From Qipengyuania aurantiaca (GTDB taxonomy: Bacteria > Pseudomonadota > Alphaproteobacteria > Sphingomonadales > Sphingomonadaceae), in contig NZ_CP081295.1 of assembly GCF_019711375.1 (NCBI RefSeq), positions 1,674,001 through 1,738,000 of the forward strand: a stretch of 64,000 bases of DNA. Direction: 5' to 3'. Shown piece by piece: positions 51,031-60,390 of this stretch. Both the position numbers and the translations under genes were made by a program. Numbering within the stretch: the stretch's first letter is position 1; each line of letters opens with the position of its first letter. The notes beneath the pieces were generated by a model. It was given only the letters and a program-made list of their open reading frames with translations, did not search any database and had not been told where the DNA came from.

Positions 51031-52464
51031 ATGCGGTATATTGCCATCTGCTGCGCGCTTGCGCTTGCGACATCGATTCCGGTCGATGGCGAAGCTCTGC
51101 GCGCGCAAGATCCCGCGATCCAGGCCGGCGACGAGCCTAGCCTCCCCGAACCGCAATCGCGCCCGCTCGCCATCGACTTTACGAACGACCCCGTCCTGGG
51201 CCTCGGCGAGGCGAAGGCCGATCCCGAAACCTTCCGGACGATCGTCGTGTCCGCGCTGGAACAAAGCCCGACCGAGCGCGAAGGCGAGGCGCGCGAAATC
51301 GCCGCCCGCGCCCGCATCGGCGAAGCCCGGAGCGGCTATTTACCCACGATCGACGTCGGCGTGTCGGCCTTCAAGACGATCGAGCGCAACTTCTCGAACG
51401 ATCCCTTCAACCTGATCGAACGCTCGCGTCCGCGCGAAAGGATCGACTTCACCTTCTCGGTCGCGCAGCCGCTGATCGACTTCGGCCGGACCGACGGGCA
51501 GGTTCGCTCCGCCGCGGCCATGCTGCGCGCAGCCGGCTACGAGCGGCAGGCCCGCGCAGGCGAGGTTGCCGGAGACATTGTCGTCACTTGGACGCAGGTT
51601 TTCGGGTACCAGGCGCTGGTCCGGCTGATCGAAGGCTTTGTCGCCGCTCAGGACGGGCTGGAAGCGTCTGTCGAAACGCGGATTGAACGCGGCGTTTCGG
51701 CAGAGGGTGATCGCGCCCGCGTTGCCAGCCTGCGCTCGCAGGGGCTTGTGCAGCTGGCCCAGGCCCGGCGCCAGCTTGCCAGCGCGGAAGCCCGGTTCGA
51801 ACAGTTAAGTGGCTTTACCCCGCCCGACCGGCTGCTGCGTCCGCCGGTCCTGTCGGAACTGCGCTACACGCGCGAATACGCGGTCTTCGCGGCGGAAAAT
51901 TCGCCTGCGGTCCTGAGCGCCGAGGCAGTCGCCGATGCGCGCGGCCAGGAAGCACGTGTGGCCGAAGCCGGCAAATATCCCGAGCTGAGCGCCCGCGTGG
52001 ACAATGGGCGCTACGGAATTTTCGCGGCCGACACGAACGATTACGACACGCGGGCGACCCTCAATCTCAACTGGCGGATTTTGGGCGGCGGCGTCTGGTC
52101 GCGCGCGCGCGCTGCCGATGCCGAAGCGCTGGCAGCCGACGCTGTCGCCGACCGCATCCGCGAAGAGGCGCGCCGGGACGCCGCGATCGCGTGGTCCGAC
52201 GTGCGGGCGATCGAGGAACAGGTCGCCGCGCTCGAAGCGGCCTACAAGGCGGCGCGTCAATCGCGCGACATCGTCGTCACCCGCTTCGGCGCGCTGCGCG
52301 GTACCGTCTTCGATGTCGCCGATGCTCAGAACGCCTATCTCAACGCAGCGAGCGCCTATATCCGCGCGCTGACCGAACTGGACCAGGCACGCTACGTGCT
52401 GCTCTTGCGCACCGGGCGTCTGCTCGACGTGCTCGAAATCGAGGAAGAAGAGGTGCCGCTGTGA
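51031..52464 (+). CDS. TolC-family outer-membrane channel of a type I secretion system
   Basis: 477 residues. A signal peptide (ICCALALATSIPVDG) is followed by the duplicated TolC repeat: SALEQSPTEREGEAREIAARARIGEARSGYLP and, in the second half, AENSPAVLSAEAVADARGQEARVAEAGKYPEL, with long coiled-coil helices. It forms the outer-membrane tunnel for export of the RTX protease. The stop overlaps the ABC transporter start (GTGA). Confidence 0.92.
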   Translation: MRYIAICCALALATSIPVDGEALRAQDPAIQAGDEPSLPEPQSRPLAIDFTNDPVLGLGEAKADPETFRTIVVSALEQSPTEREGEAREIAARARIGEARSGYLPTIDVGVSAFKTIERNFSNDPFNLIERSRPRERIDFTFSVAQPLIDFGRTDGQVRSAAAMLRAAGYERQARAGEVAGDIVVTWTQVFGYQALVRLIEGFVAAQDGLEASVETRIERGVSAEGDRARVASLRSQGLVQLAQARRQLASAEARFEQLSGFTPPDRLLRPPVLSELRYTREYAVFAAENSPAVLSAEAVADARGQEARVAEAGKYPELSARVDNGRYGIFAADTNDYDTRATLNLNWRILGGGVWSRARAADAEALAADAVADRIREEARRDAAIAWSDVRAIEEQVAALEAAYKAARQSRDIVVTRFGALRGTVFDVADAQNAYLNAASAYIRALTELDQARYVLLLRTGRLLDVLEIEEEEVPL

Positions 52465-54191
52465 GCGATATGTCGCTCGTCCAAATCCCGCAGAAACGGA
52501 TCGCCGACTGGCTCGCCGATCCGATCAAGCGCAACTGGCGGACCTATTCCAAGGTCGCCGTGGCCGCGGTGCTGATCAACCTGTTCGGCCTCGCCAGTGC
52601 GCTCTTCACCATGACGGTGTACGACCGCGTCGTGCCCAACGCGGCTTATGGCTCGTTGCTGGCGCTTTCGATCGGCCTCGGCATCATCCTGCTGTTCGAC
52701 TTCGTCCTCAAGCTGCTGCGCGCCTATTTCGTCGACTTCGCCGGTGCCAAGATCGACGAGGAAATCGGCGAGGACGTGTTTGCGCGCCTCACCGCCATGC
52801 GGCTGGAACTGCGACAGGGGTCGACCGGCGCGCTGACCGGCATGATGCGCGAGCTGGAAACCATTCGCGACTTCTTCGCCTCGGCGACACTGGTGGCGGT
52901 GGTGGACGTGCCCTTCATCCTCATCACGCTGGCCGTGGTGGCCATGATCGGCGGCTGGGTGGTCGCCGTTCCGGCTGCCATGGTGCCGCTGGTAATCCTC
53001 GTCGGCCTCGCCGCGCAGCCTGCGCTGCAACGCATTGCGGCGACGACCATGGGCCAGGGCCTCGCCAAGCAATCGGTGCTGATCGAGACCGTCGGTAGCA
53101 TCGAGCATGTGAAGGTCGCCGGCGCCGACCGCATGCTCAAGCGTCGCTGGAAAGAGGCAGTTCGCGAGCACGCGCACAGCAATCTGCGCCAGCGCCTGAT
53201 CTCCTCGGTCGGGACGACCTTCGCCACCAGTGCGGGTATGATAAGCTATGCCGGCGTGGTCATCGTTGGCGTGTTCCTCGTGGCCGACAACGAATTGACA
53301 CTCGGCGGCCTCATCGCGTGTTCGATCCTCGCGGGTCGCGCCATCGCGCCGCTGGCGCAGATTTCGCAGCTGGTCGGCCGCATCACCGCTACGCGCACAG
53401 CCTACCGTCATGTCCGCCAGCTGATGGATCAGCCGGTTGAAGGGCCGGAAAGCGAGCCGCTCGAAATGGGCGCGACCGCTGGCGCCATCGAACTTCGCGG
53501 CGTGACCTTCGCCTATCCGGGTGGTTCGGCTCCGGCACTCGACAATGTGAACATGAAGATCGAGCCCGGCCAGAAGGTCGCGCTGCTCGGCCGTGTGGGT
53601 TCGGGCAAGTCGACCATCGCGCGTATGATGCTCGGCCTTTACCCGCCGCAGGAAGGCATGGTGCTGGTGGATGGCGTCGACCTTGCCCAGTTCGACCCCT
53701 ATTCGATGCGCGCCCAGATCGGTTCGGTGCTGCAGGAGCCGGCGCTGTTTTCCGGCTCGATCCGCGAGAACATCGTTCTTGAACGACCCTATATCGACGA
53801 TGAGGAAATGCTGCGCGCCAGCCGTGTTTCGGGGACCGACCTCTTCGTTTCGCGGATTTCCAACGGCTATGATCTTAAGCTGGTCGACCGCGGTGAAGGG
53901 CTTTCGGGAGGGCAGCGCCAGTCGATCGCCATCGCCCGCGCGCTGGCGGGCAAGCCGCGCATCGTGGTGATGGACGAACCGTCGAGCGCGATGGACGCGC
54001 AGACCGAGGCCGATCTCATCAACCGTCTCAAGGACGAGCTGAAGGACCGTACGTTGGTCGTGGTGACGCATCGCCAGCCGCTGCTGCAGCTGGTCGACCG
54101 CATCATCATCATGGACCGCGGGAAGGTGGTCGCAGACGGGCCGCGTGACGCCGTGCTCAAGAAGCTCGCCGAGGGGAACAAGCAGCCATGA
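52461..54191 (+). CDS. Type I secretion ABC transporter (permease/ATPase)
   Basis: 576 residues from the GTG at 52461. A six-helix transmembrane domain (LINLFGLASALFTMTVYDRVVPN at the first helix) is fused to an ATPase: Walker A GRVGSGKST, signature LSGGQRQSI and Walker B RIVVMDEPSSAMD. There is no N-terminal C39 peptidase or full CLD, so it belongs to the PrtD/LapB kind that exports unprocessed RTX proteins. The genes upstream and downstream each overlap it by 4 nt. Confidence 0.94.
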   Translation: MSDMSLVQIPQKRIADWLADPIKRNWRTYSKVAVAAVLINLFGLASALFTMTVYDRVVPNAAYGSLLALSIGLGIILLFDFVLKLLRAYFVDFAGAKIDEEIGEDVFARLTAMRLELRQGSTGALTGMMRELETIRDFFASATLVAVVDVPFILITLAVVAMIGGWVVAVPAAMVPLVILVGLAAQPALQRIAATTMGQGLAKQSVLIETVGSIEHVKVAGADRMLKRRWKEAVREHAHSNLRQRLISSVGTTFATSAGMISYAGVVIVGVFLVADNELTLGGLIACSILAGRAIAPLAQISQLVGRITATRTAYRHVRQLMDQPVEGPESEPLEMGATAGAIELRGVTFAYPGGSAPALDNVNMKIEPGQKVALLGRVGSGKSTIARMMLGLYPPQEGMVLVDGVDLAQFDPYSMRAQIGSVLQEPALFSGSIRENIVLERPYIDDEEMLRASRVSGTDLFVSRISNGYDLKLVDRGEGLSGGQRQSIAIARALAGKPRIVVMDEPSSAMDAQTEADLINRLKDELKDRTLVVVTHRQPLLQLVDRIIIMDRGKVVADGPRDAVLKKLAEGNKQP

Positions 54192-55543
54192 ACTCGCTTG
54201 CCGAACACCAGGGCGACCAGCCGATCGTGATCGAGGAAGAGCCGCACGAGCGCCACCTCGAGGATTTCGTCGACGATATCGAGCCGGGCAAGGCTTCGAA
54301 ATTCCTCTTCTGGGGCATCGTCGCCTTCTTCGTGCTCATCATCGGCTGGGCCGCATGGGCCGAGATCGACCGCACAGTGCGCGGCATGGGCCGGGTGATT
54401 GCGGCCAGCGAATTGCAGGTCGTCTCCAGCCTCGAAGGGGGCGTTCTTGAGGAAATCCTCGTGCGTCCGGGCGATGAGGTCACGGCGGGCCAGCCCTTGC
54501 TGCGCCTCGACCCGACGGAAACCGGCGCGAGCCTCGGCAGCACCGAGGCGACCGCGCAGGCGCTCGACATGAAGGTCGCGCGCCTCACCGCGGAAGTGAC
54601 GGGACGTTCGCCGCGTTATCCCGCTCCGGCCGATGAAGAAGCCGCGCGCCAGCTCGAAATCGAAAAAGCGCTCTACGCCTCGCGTCAGGCGAACCTGCGC
54701 AGCGCCCTATCGGCAGGGCAGGCGCAGTTGCAGCGCTCGCGCCAAAGCGTCGCCGAGGCCGAGGCTGCCATTGCGACACGCCAAAGCCAGCTCACGCGCG
54801 CGGAAACCGAGCTTTCGGCGGTTCGCCCGCTGGTCGAGGACGGCATCGAACCGCGTCTAACGCTCACCCGCGCTGAAGCGGAAGCCTCGGGGGCGCGCAG
54901 CGATCTTGCCGGCGCGCGCGCTACGCTCGGCCGGGCGCAGGCGCAGGTCGCCGAAGCCGGCGCCAATCTCTCGCGTATCCGGCAGGACTGGCGCGAACAG
55001 GCGGCGAGCGAACTGGCAGCAGCGCAAGCGGAATACGAAGCCCGCGCGAGCACGCTGCCCGCCCTGCAAGAGCGGTTCCAGCGCACCACCTTGCGCGCTC
55101 CCGTGGGCGGCAAGGTCAGCCGTGTGCTCGTCACGACCCGCGGCAGCGCGGTCAATCCGGGCGAGCCGCTGGTCGAACTGGTCGCGCAGGAAGACAGTCT
55201 TCTTGTCGAGGCGCGCGTGTCTCCGCAGGATATCGGCAATGTGCGGATCGGGCAGAAGGCCAAGGTCGGCATTACCGCCTACGACCAGACGGTCTATGGC
55301 GCGCTGGAAGGCGAGGTATCGACCATATCGCCGGACTCGATCCAGGACCCGCAATCGGGCGAGATCTACTACCTCGTGCGCGTCACTACGCAGCAGAGCG
55401 CGATCCAAGGCCCCAACGGGCAGGAGCTCGCGATCGGCCCCGGCATGATCGCCGATGTCAGCCTGCTCGGCGACAAGCGCACCGTCCTGCAATACATCCT
55501 GACCCCGATCACGCGCCTGAGCGAGACGGCGTTCAGGGAGTAA
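54188..55543 (+). CDS. HlyD-family periplasmic adaptor of type I secretion
   Basis: 451 residues. A cytoplasmic tail, one membrane segment (FLFWGIVAFFVLIIGWAAWAE), a barrel-sandwich region (ASELQVVSSLEGGVLEEILVRPGDEV), a long coiled coil (about residues 120-300) and a C-terminal beta barrel with LRAPVGGKVSRVLVTTRGSAVNPGEPLVELV. It joins the ABC transporter to TolC. It is the last gene of the channel-ABC-adaptor operon; the RTX protease starts 116 nt later. Confidence 0.94.
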   Translation: MNSLAEHQGDQPIVIEEEPHERHLEDFVDDIEPGKASKFLFWGIVAFFVLIIGWAAWAEIDRTVRGMGRVIAASELQVVSSLEGGVLEEILVRPGDEVTAGQPLLRLDPTETGASLGSTEATAQALDMKVARLTAEVTGRSPRYPAPADEEAARQLEIEKALYASRQANLRSALSAGQAQLQRSRQSVAEAEAAIATRQSQLTRAETELSAVRPLVEDGIEPRLTLTRAEAEASGARSDLAGARATLGRAQAQVAEAGANLSRIRQDWREQAASELAAAQAEYEARASTLPALQERFQRTTLRAPVGGKVSRVLVTTRGSAVNPGEPLVELVAQEDSLLVEARVSPQDIGNVRIGQKAKVGITAYDQTVYGALEGEVSTISPDSIQDPQSGEIYYLVRVTTQQSAIQGPNGQELAIGPGMIADVSLLGDKRTVLQYILTPITRLSETAFRE

Positions 55544-55659
55544 GCCGAGCCGGGCCGCAGAAGTTAATCTCAACGCAAGGCCTGCGCTGTATAGAAACCC
55601 GAGGTGGATGCGCCGGAGGGGCTGCATCACCCTCGATAACAATTTGAGTAGGGGTCTGC

Positions 55660-57846
55660 ATGATTGTGGTTGAAGAGGGGTGCGGCTGCTGCACCTGCCG
55701 TTCGGACAGCAACGATCTGGTCGCCAAGCACCTGAACCTCGCATCGTTCAGCGAAGCGGCGGTTTTTGCGGCCTCGGTGACGGTGAATGCGGCTGAGGGT
55801 GACATTCCGGGTGATGTCACGACGACGGCTACCATCGCGATCGGCGAGAGCGTGACCGGCGAGCTCGAAGTGCTCGGCGATACCGACTGGTTCCGCATTG
55901 ACCTGGTCGAAGGCCAGACCGTTTCGATCTCACTTTCGGGCAGCGGCGTCAGCCCAGTTTCCGACACGTATTTGCGCATCTTCGGTTCGGGCGGCGGTCT
56001 ACTTGCAACCAATGACGACGGCGGCGACGGCCTCAATTCGCTGCTGCGGTTCACCGCGAACACGACCGGGACCTATTTCATCGAAGCCGATTCGTGGAAT
56101 GGCCAGAGCACAGGCGAATACACGCTCACCGTGACCGAAGCGGCGCCCCTCGAAATCTACTCGCTCGACGAGATCGCCGCACAGCTGACCAGCGGCTACT
56201 GGGGCGGCGACGAGCGCGCCTATTCCGCGCCAACGATTTTCTACGAGTTCGTTGGCCTCAGCGCGGGCGAGGAAGCGCTTGCCCTGGCTGCCATGCAATA
56301 CTGGTCCAGCGTTGCCGACATCAAATTCTCGCCGACCTATGACGGCGCCTTTCCAGCCACGCTGACGTTCCAGAACATGGAATCGGGCGCGTGGTCGGAA
56401 TCTTCGGTTCAATATTGGGACGGCACGATCACCACTTCGATCGTGAACGTCAGCGCCAACTGGTTCGCCCAGAACGGCTCGACGCTGAACAGCTACAGCT
56501 ACCAGACCTATCTGCACGAGCTCGGCCATGCGCTTGGTCTGGGACATGCCGGCAATTACAACGGCGACGCCAGCTTCGCAACCGACGCGCTCTATCTGAA
56601 CGACAGCTGGGCGACGACGGTCATGAGCTATTTCGACCAGCGCGATAACAGCTATTTCTCGCAGCAGGGCTTCACCCTCGCCTATATCGGAACGCCGATG
56701 CTGGCCGATATCGTGGCGATCCAGAACCTTTATGGGGTGCGCGAAACCCGTACGGGCGATAACACCTACGGGTTCAACGGCGTGGGCATACAGGACGTGT
56801 TCGACGCAAACCTCTATCCCAACATCGCATACACGATCTGGGATAGCGGTGGCCACGACACGCTGGATTACAGCGGCTTTACAGCGGACCAGTGGATCGA
56901 TTTGCGTGCCGAATATTATTCCAACATTGGCGGCAATACGGGCAATGTCGCGATCGCTCGAGGCGTTGTGATCGAGGACGCGAAGGGCGGGCCGGGTGCA
57001 GACACCCTCGTTGGAAACGATGTGTCCAATGCTTTATGGGGTCTTGATGGCAACGACAACATAGATGGCGGCGGAGCTTGGGATCTCCTGTGGGGGGGCG
57101 AGGGCGACGATTACCTTGTCGGCAACTTTGGAAATGACACCATCCGGGGTGGCATAGGAAACGATACTTTGAGAGGTGGCGCTAGCTGGGACAACCTTTT
57201 TGGCGGTCCCGGTAATGATACATTGCATGGCGGTAATGGTCGCGACAAACTTTACGGCGATTCTGGGGACGATACACTCCAAGGCGGCTCAGGCGCCGAT
57301 TTACTTCGAGGGGCTGGCGGAGCTGATACGCTTTCCGGGGGCGATGGTGACGATTTAATCAAAGGGGAATGGGCGAACGATACTTTACTTGGCGGCAATG
57401 GTGATGATGTTATGTTCGGCGGCGACGGCAGCGACCGTCTTGAAGGGGGTAGCGGAAATGATATCCTAACGGGAGGAGCAGGGAACGACGTTTTCGTCTT
57501 TGCGGCCTACGGAAGCGGGAATGCCGATATCATCGACGACTTCCAGAGGGGCGATAAGATCGGCCTTGATCGCAATCAATCTTTCGGGGCGATTGATACG
57601 CTCGGCGCGCTTGATCGGTCGACTCTCGTTTACGGAACCGAAGCGAAAGATGCTGATGATCGCATTATTTACCAGTGGTCGACCGGAAAGCTGTTCTACG
57701 ATCCCGATGGTGTCGGCGGCGTTGATGCCGTTCTTTTCGCTCAGCTTGAGCCTCGAACAGACATTAGCCCCCAGTCTTTCCTAGCTTTCGGCGAAGCTGC
57801 GCCGCCAACCGATGCGCTGAACGCGGCGGATCCGATTTTTGCCTGA
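55660..57846 (+). CDS. Secreted RTX metalloprotease, serralysin-like (M10), with PPC domain
   Basis: 728 residues with no Sec signal, as expected for type I export. Residues 1-20 hold an unusual cysteine run (GCGCCTC). A bacterial PPC-type beta domain comes next (about 55-165, GDTDWFRIDLVEGQTVSISLSG). The M10 catalytic site is HELGHALGLGHAG, with His286 and Glu287, and the Met-turn is VMSYFDQ. About 14 RTX nonapeptides (GGxGxDxLx, such as GGPGNDTLHGG) follow from residue 445 to 610. The end has the FVFAAYGSGNADIIDDF block of type I signals. The RTX part uses more AT-rich codons than the catalytic part. Confidence 0.93.
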   Translation: MIVVEEGCGCCTCRSDSNDLVAKHLNLASFSEAAVFAASVTVNAAEGDIPGDVTTTATIAIGESVTGELEVLGDTDWFRIDLVEGQTVSISLSGSGVSPVSDTYLRIFGSGGGLLATNDDGGDGLNSLLRFTANTTGTYFIEADSWNGQSTGEYTLTVTEAAPLEIYSLDEIAAQLTSGYWGGDERAYSAPTIFYEFVGLSAGEEALALAAMQYWSSVADIKFSPTYDGAFPATLTFQNMESGAWSESSVQYWDGTITTSIVNVSANWFAQNGSTLNSYSYQTYLHELGHALGLGHAGNYNGDASFATDALYLNDSWATTVMSYFDQRDNSYFSQQGFTLAYIGTPMLADIVAIQNLYGVRETRTGDNTYGFNGVGIQDVFDANLYPNIAYTIWDSGGHDTLDYSGFTADQWIDLRAEYYSNIGGNTGNVAIARGVVIEDAKGGPGADTLVGNDVSNALWGLDGNDNIDGGGAWDLLWGGEGDDYLVGNFGNDTIRGGIGNDTLRGGASWDNLFGGPGNDTLHGGNGRDKLYGDSGDDTLQGGSGADLLRGAGGADTLSGGDGDDLIKGEWANDTLLGGNGDDVMFGGDGSDRLEGGSGNDILTGGAGNDVFVFAAYGSGNADIIDDFQRGDKIGLDRNQSFGAIDTLGALDRSTLVYGTEAKDADDRIIYQWSTGKLFYDPDGVGGVDAVLFAQLEPRTDISPQSFLAFGEAAPPTDALNAADPIFA

Positions 57847-57851
57847 TTCTC

Positions 57852-57878
57852 GCGCGCCCATTGATGGGCGCGCTGCGT
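57852..57878 (+). terminator. Possible terminator after the RTX protease
   Basis: A perfect 9-bp hairpin GCGCGCCCA (57852-57860) with TGGGCGCGC (57865-57873), loop TTGA, followed by TGCGTTT. The T run is poor, so termination strength is uncertain. Confidence 0.5.
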
Positions 57879-57909
57879 TTAGACCTAGGCAGTGCTACCT
57901 TCGAAAGGA

Positions 57910-59967
57910 ATGCATGCGATCCACTTTCTTACTCGCCCTATGCTTCGAATGCCGATTGCATTTGCTGTGGCTAGCCTGCCGATAGGCGCCGCAATCGCGC
58001 AAGATAGTGACAATCCTCCGTCTAGGGAGATGTCGACCGAACCTGCGATCATCGTTACCGGCTCCGCTCTTGAGAATACACTCTCGAAGCCTGTTTATGC
58101 GATGCGATCGCTCGATCAGGCCGCCTTAACGAAAACGCCTTCGGGCAGAATAGAAGATGCGCTCGCATCGGTTGCCGGCTTCCAGCAATTCCGCCGGTCG
58201 GACAGCCGGTCCTCCAATCCCAGCGCGCAGGGAGCCACGCTGCGCGCACTCGGCGGAAACGCCACCAGCCGGGCGCTCGTTTTGCTCGACGGCGTACCGA
58301 TGGCCGACCCCTTTTTCGGCTATATACCTTTTTCCGCGATAGCTCCCGAACGGTTGTCGAGCGCGCAGGTCACGCGCGGAGGCGGGGCCGGTCCTTTCGG
58401 CGCCGGAGCCCTGGCCGGCACGATAGAGCTGTCGAGCGCGTCAGCCGACGAGCTTGGTCCTTTCGGCGCGCAGGTCTACGCCAACGATCGCGGTGGTACC
58501 GAGAGCGGAGCGCACTTGGCGGGCAATCTTGGCGCCGGTTTCGCTATCCTTTCGGGACGCTGGGATCGTGGGCCCGGCTTTTATACGACACCCGTGGCAG
58601 ACCGCGTAGACGCAAGCGCCCGCGCCGCTTACGACAGCTGGTCTTTGCAGGCTCGCGGTGTCGCCCCACTGGCCCCAAATATCGAGTTGCAGGCCCGGGG
58701 ACTGATCTACGACGATCGCCGGACCTTGCGATTTGACGGGGCGGACAGTTCGAGCACCGGCCAGGACGCCAGCCTGCGGCTTATCGCGCGTGGGGATTGG
58801 CAGGTCGATGCGCTGGCCTATGTGCAGGCGCGCAACTTTACCAATGTGGTCGTCAGTTCGACCCGCTTCGTGCCGGTCCTCGACCAGCGCAGCACGCCTT
58901 CGACCGGACTGGGCGGCAAGATCGAAATCCGACCACCCTTGGGCGAACGCCACATCCTGCGTGCGGGCGCGGACTTCCGCCGTAGCGAGGGCGATTTGTC
59001 CGAGGTGGCGCTGAGCGCCTTTACCGGGGCTGTGCGCGAGCGTCGCAGCGCCGGCGGCACGAACACCGACCTCGGTCTTTTCGTGGAGCAGGATTTCCTC
59101 GCCGGGCCGCTGACGCTCACCGCCGGCGCGCGCTTGGATCGCTTTACTATTCGGGACGGTTATTACGAAGCGCGCGATCCCGATGGCGGCCTTGTCGAGC
59201 GTAACCGTTTCGAGGACCGCAGCGGCTGGGAAAGCAGTTTCCGCGGCGGCGCGGCTTATGATGTCGGCGGCGGTCTTTCGTTGCGAGCCGCGGCCTACAT
59301 GGGGCTACGCCTGCCAACGCTCAACGAACTCTACCGCCCCTTTGTCGTCTTCCCGGTGACGACGCAGGCCAACGCCGCCTTGCGCAACGAACAGCTTGAA
59401 GGCTTTGAAGCGGGCGTGGATTTCGCTCCTCGCGAAGGCGTGGAATTATCCGTCACGGGCTTCGACAACCGCGTGAGGGACGCCATCGCGAACGTGACGC
59501 TCGATCCCGTTACCCGGCAGCGGCAGAATATCGAAGCGATCCACGCTCGCGGAATCGAGGCTGCCACGCGCCTCGAGTCCGGAGGATGGCGGTTCGACGG
59601 ATCGCTGTCCTATACCGATGCCGAGGCGCGCGAAGACGGCGCGGCTTTCGACGGGAACCGTCCCGCCCAGACCCCGGCATGGGCGGGTTCGGCCAGCCTG
59701 CGATACGCTTTTTCCGAAGGTGCGCTGGCCGGAGTGACGCTGCGCCATGTCGGGAGGCAGTTCGAAGACGACTTGCAAAGCGATATCCTGCCCGCCTTCA
59801 CCACGCTCGGTGCCTATGCCGAGGTGCCGCTCACCCGGCGGCTGTCGCTCGTCCTGCGCGGCGAAAACCTGACCGATGAGACGATCGTCACACGTAACCA
59901 GGCAGGTTCGATCGACCTTGGCGTGCCGCGCACGGTCTGGTTCGGCGTGAAGGTCAGTGGGCGCTAG
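57910..59967 (+). CDS. TonB-dependent receptor, BtuB-like
   Basis: About 685 residues. A signal sequence (LRMPIAFAVASLPIGAAIAQ) and plug with PAIIVTGSALENTLSKPVYAM, GATLRALGGNATSRALVLLDGVP and GGAGPFGAGALAGTIEL, followed by a barrel ending VWFGVKVSGR, where the final aromatic residue is not the very last. Substrate unknown. Start codon uncertain: GTG 57892, ATG 57910 and ATG 57940 are all in frame. It lies 60 nt after the RTX protease, so a link with peptide uptake is possible but unproved. Confidence 0.85.
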   Translation: MHAIHFLTRPMLRMPIAFAVASLPIGAAIAQDSDNPPSREMSTEPAIIVTGSALENTLSKPVYAMRSLDQAALTKTPSGRIEDALASVAGFQQFRRSDSRSSNPSAQGATLRALGGNATSRALVLLDGVPMADPFFGYIPFSAIAPERLSSAQVTRGGGAGPFGAGALAGTIELSSASADELGPFGAQVYANDRGGTESGAHLAGNLGAGFAILSGRWDRGPGFYTTPVADRVDASARAAYDSWSLQARGVAPLAPNIELQARGLIYDDRRTLRFDGADSSSTGQDASLRLIARGDWQVDALAYVQARNFTNVVVSSTRFVPVLDQRSTPSTGLGGKIEIRPPLGERHILRAGADFRRSEGDLSEVALSAFTGAVRERRSAGGTNTDLGLFVEQDFLAGPLTLTAGARLDRFTIRDGYYEARDPDGGLVERNRFEDRSGWESSFRGGAAYDVGGGLSLRAAAYMGLRLPTLNELYRPFVVFPVTTQANAALRNEQLEGFEAGVDFAPREGVELSVTGFDNRVRDAIANVTLDPVTRQRQNIEAIHARGIEAATRLESGGWRFDGSLSYTDAEAREDGAAFDGNRPAQTPAWAGSASLRYAFSEGALAGVTLRHVGRQFEDDLQSDILPAFTTLGAYAEVPLTRRLSLVLRGENLTDETIVTRNQAGSIDLGVPRTVWFGVKVSGR

Positions 59968-59968
59968 G

Positions 59969-60052
59969 TGCGCTTCCCTCATCAATCACCCGCACCACTT
60001 CCGCCGCAAGCTCGGCTGCAGCCCGAGCGAATACCGCGCCCGTTCCTCGTGA
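59969..60052 (+). pseudogene. C-terminal remnant of an AraC-family regulator
   Basis: Read in one frame ending at TGA 60050-60052, the sequence is HFRRKLGCSPSEYRARS. This is the typical last helix of an AraC/XylS DNA-binding domain. The frame stays open only a little upstream, and no N-terminal part is seen before the end of the TonB receptor gene. It is a truncated relic, lying directly beside tRNA-Ser. Confidence 0.6.
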
Positions 60053-60069
60053 TTTGATTCAAGGGAAAA

Positions 60070-60161
60070 TGGCGGAGACGGAGGGATTCGAACCCTCGAT
60101 ACCCGTTACCAGGTATGGCTCCTTAGCAGGGAGCTGGTTTCAGCCACTCACCCACGTCTCC
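60070..60161 (-). tRNA. tRNA-Ser (anticodon GCT)
   Basis: 92 nt with a long variable arm, as in serine tRNAs. Acceptor strands GGAGACG and CGTCTCC pair, the anticodon loop reads CTGCTAA with anticodon GCT, the T-arm has GGTTCGAATCC, and the 3' CCA is encoded. Confidence 0.96.
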
Positions 60162-60191
60162 GCATCGCTGGCCATCGGCTGCGAGGGGCGC

Positions 60192-60220
60192 GCTATAGCC
60201 AGCACTTGGGCACCCTTCAA
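60192..60220 (-). promoter_or_regulatory. Housekeeping promoter of tRNA-Ser
   Basis: On the minus strand TTGAAG (plus 60215-60220) and TATAGC (plus 60192-60197) are separated by 17 nt. The implied start point is about 25 nt before the mature tRNA. Confidence 0.6.
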
Positions 60221-60390
60221 GGAAGAAATCGGGCGCTTTCCAATTCAGTCCACCGAGCGCCCCTGAGACTCGTTTCGGCGCGTTTCGGATTCGGTTCATC
60301 GCCCTTTCATTGCGCGGGTGCTCGAATGGGATTCTGTTTGCGGTGCAGCGCCCTGCGCGCCTGCCCCCGACGCCGGACAAAGGGATCGAA

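Noticed and set aside
52392..54071. A 559-codon minus-strand frame
   Set aside because: Antisense to the ABC transporter with intact Walker motifs; His/Arg-rich and without a domain.
57000..57500. A tandem repeat array
   Set aside because: It codes for RTX nonapeptides in frame; not an independent repeat element.
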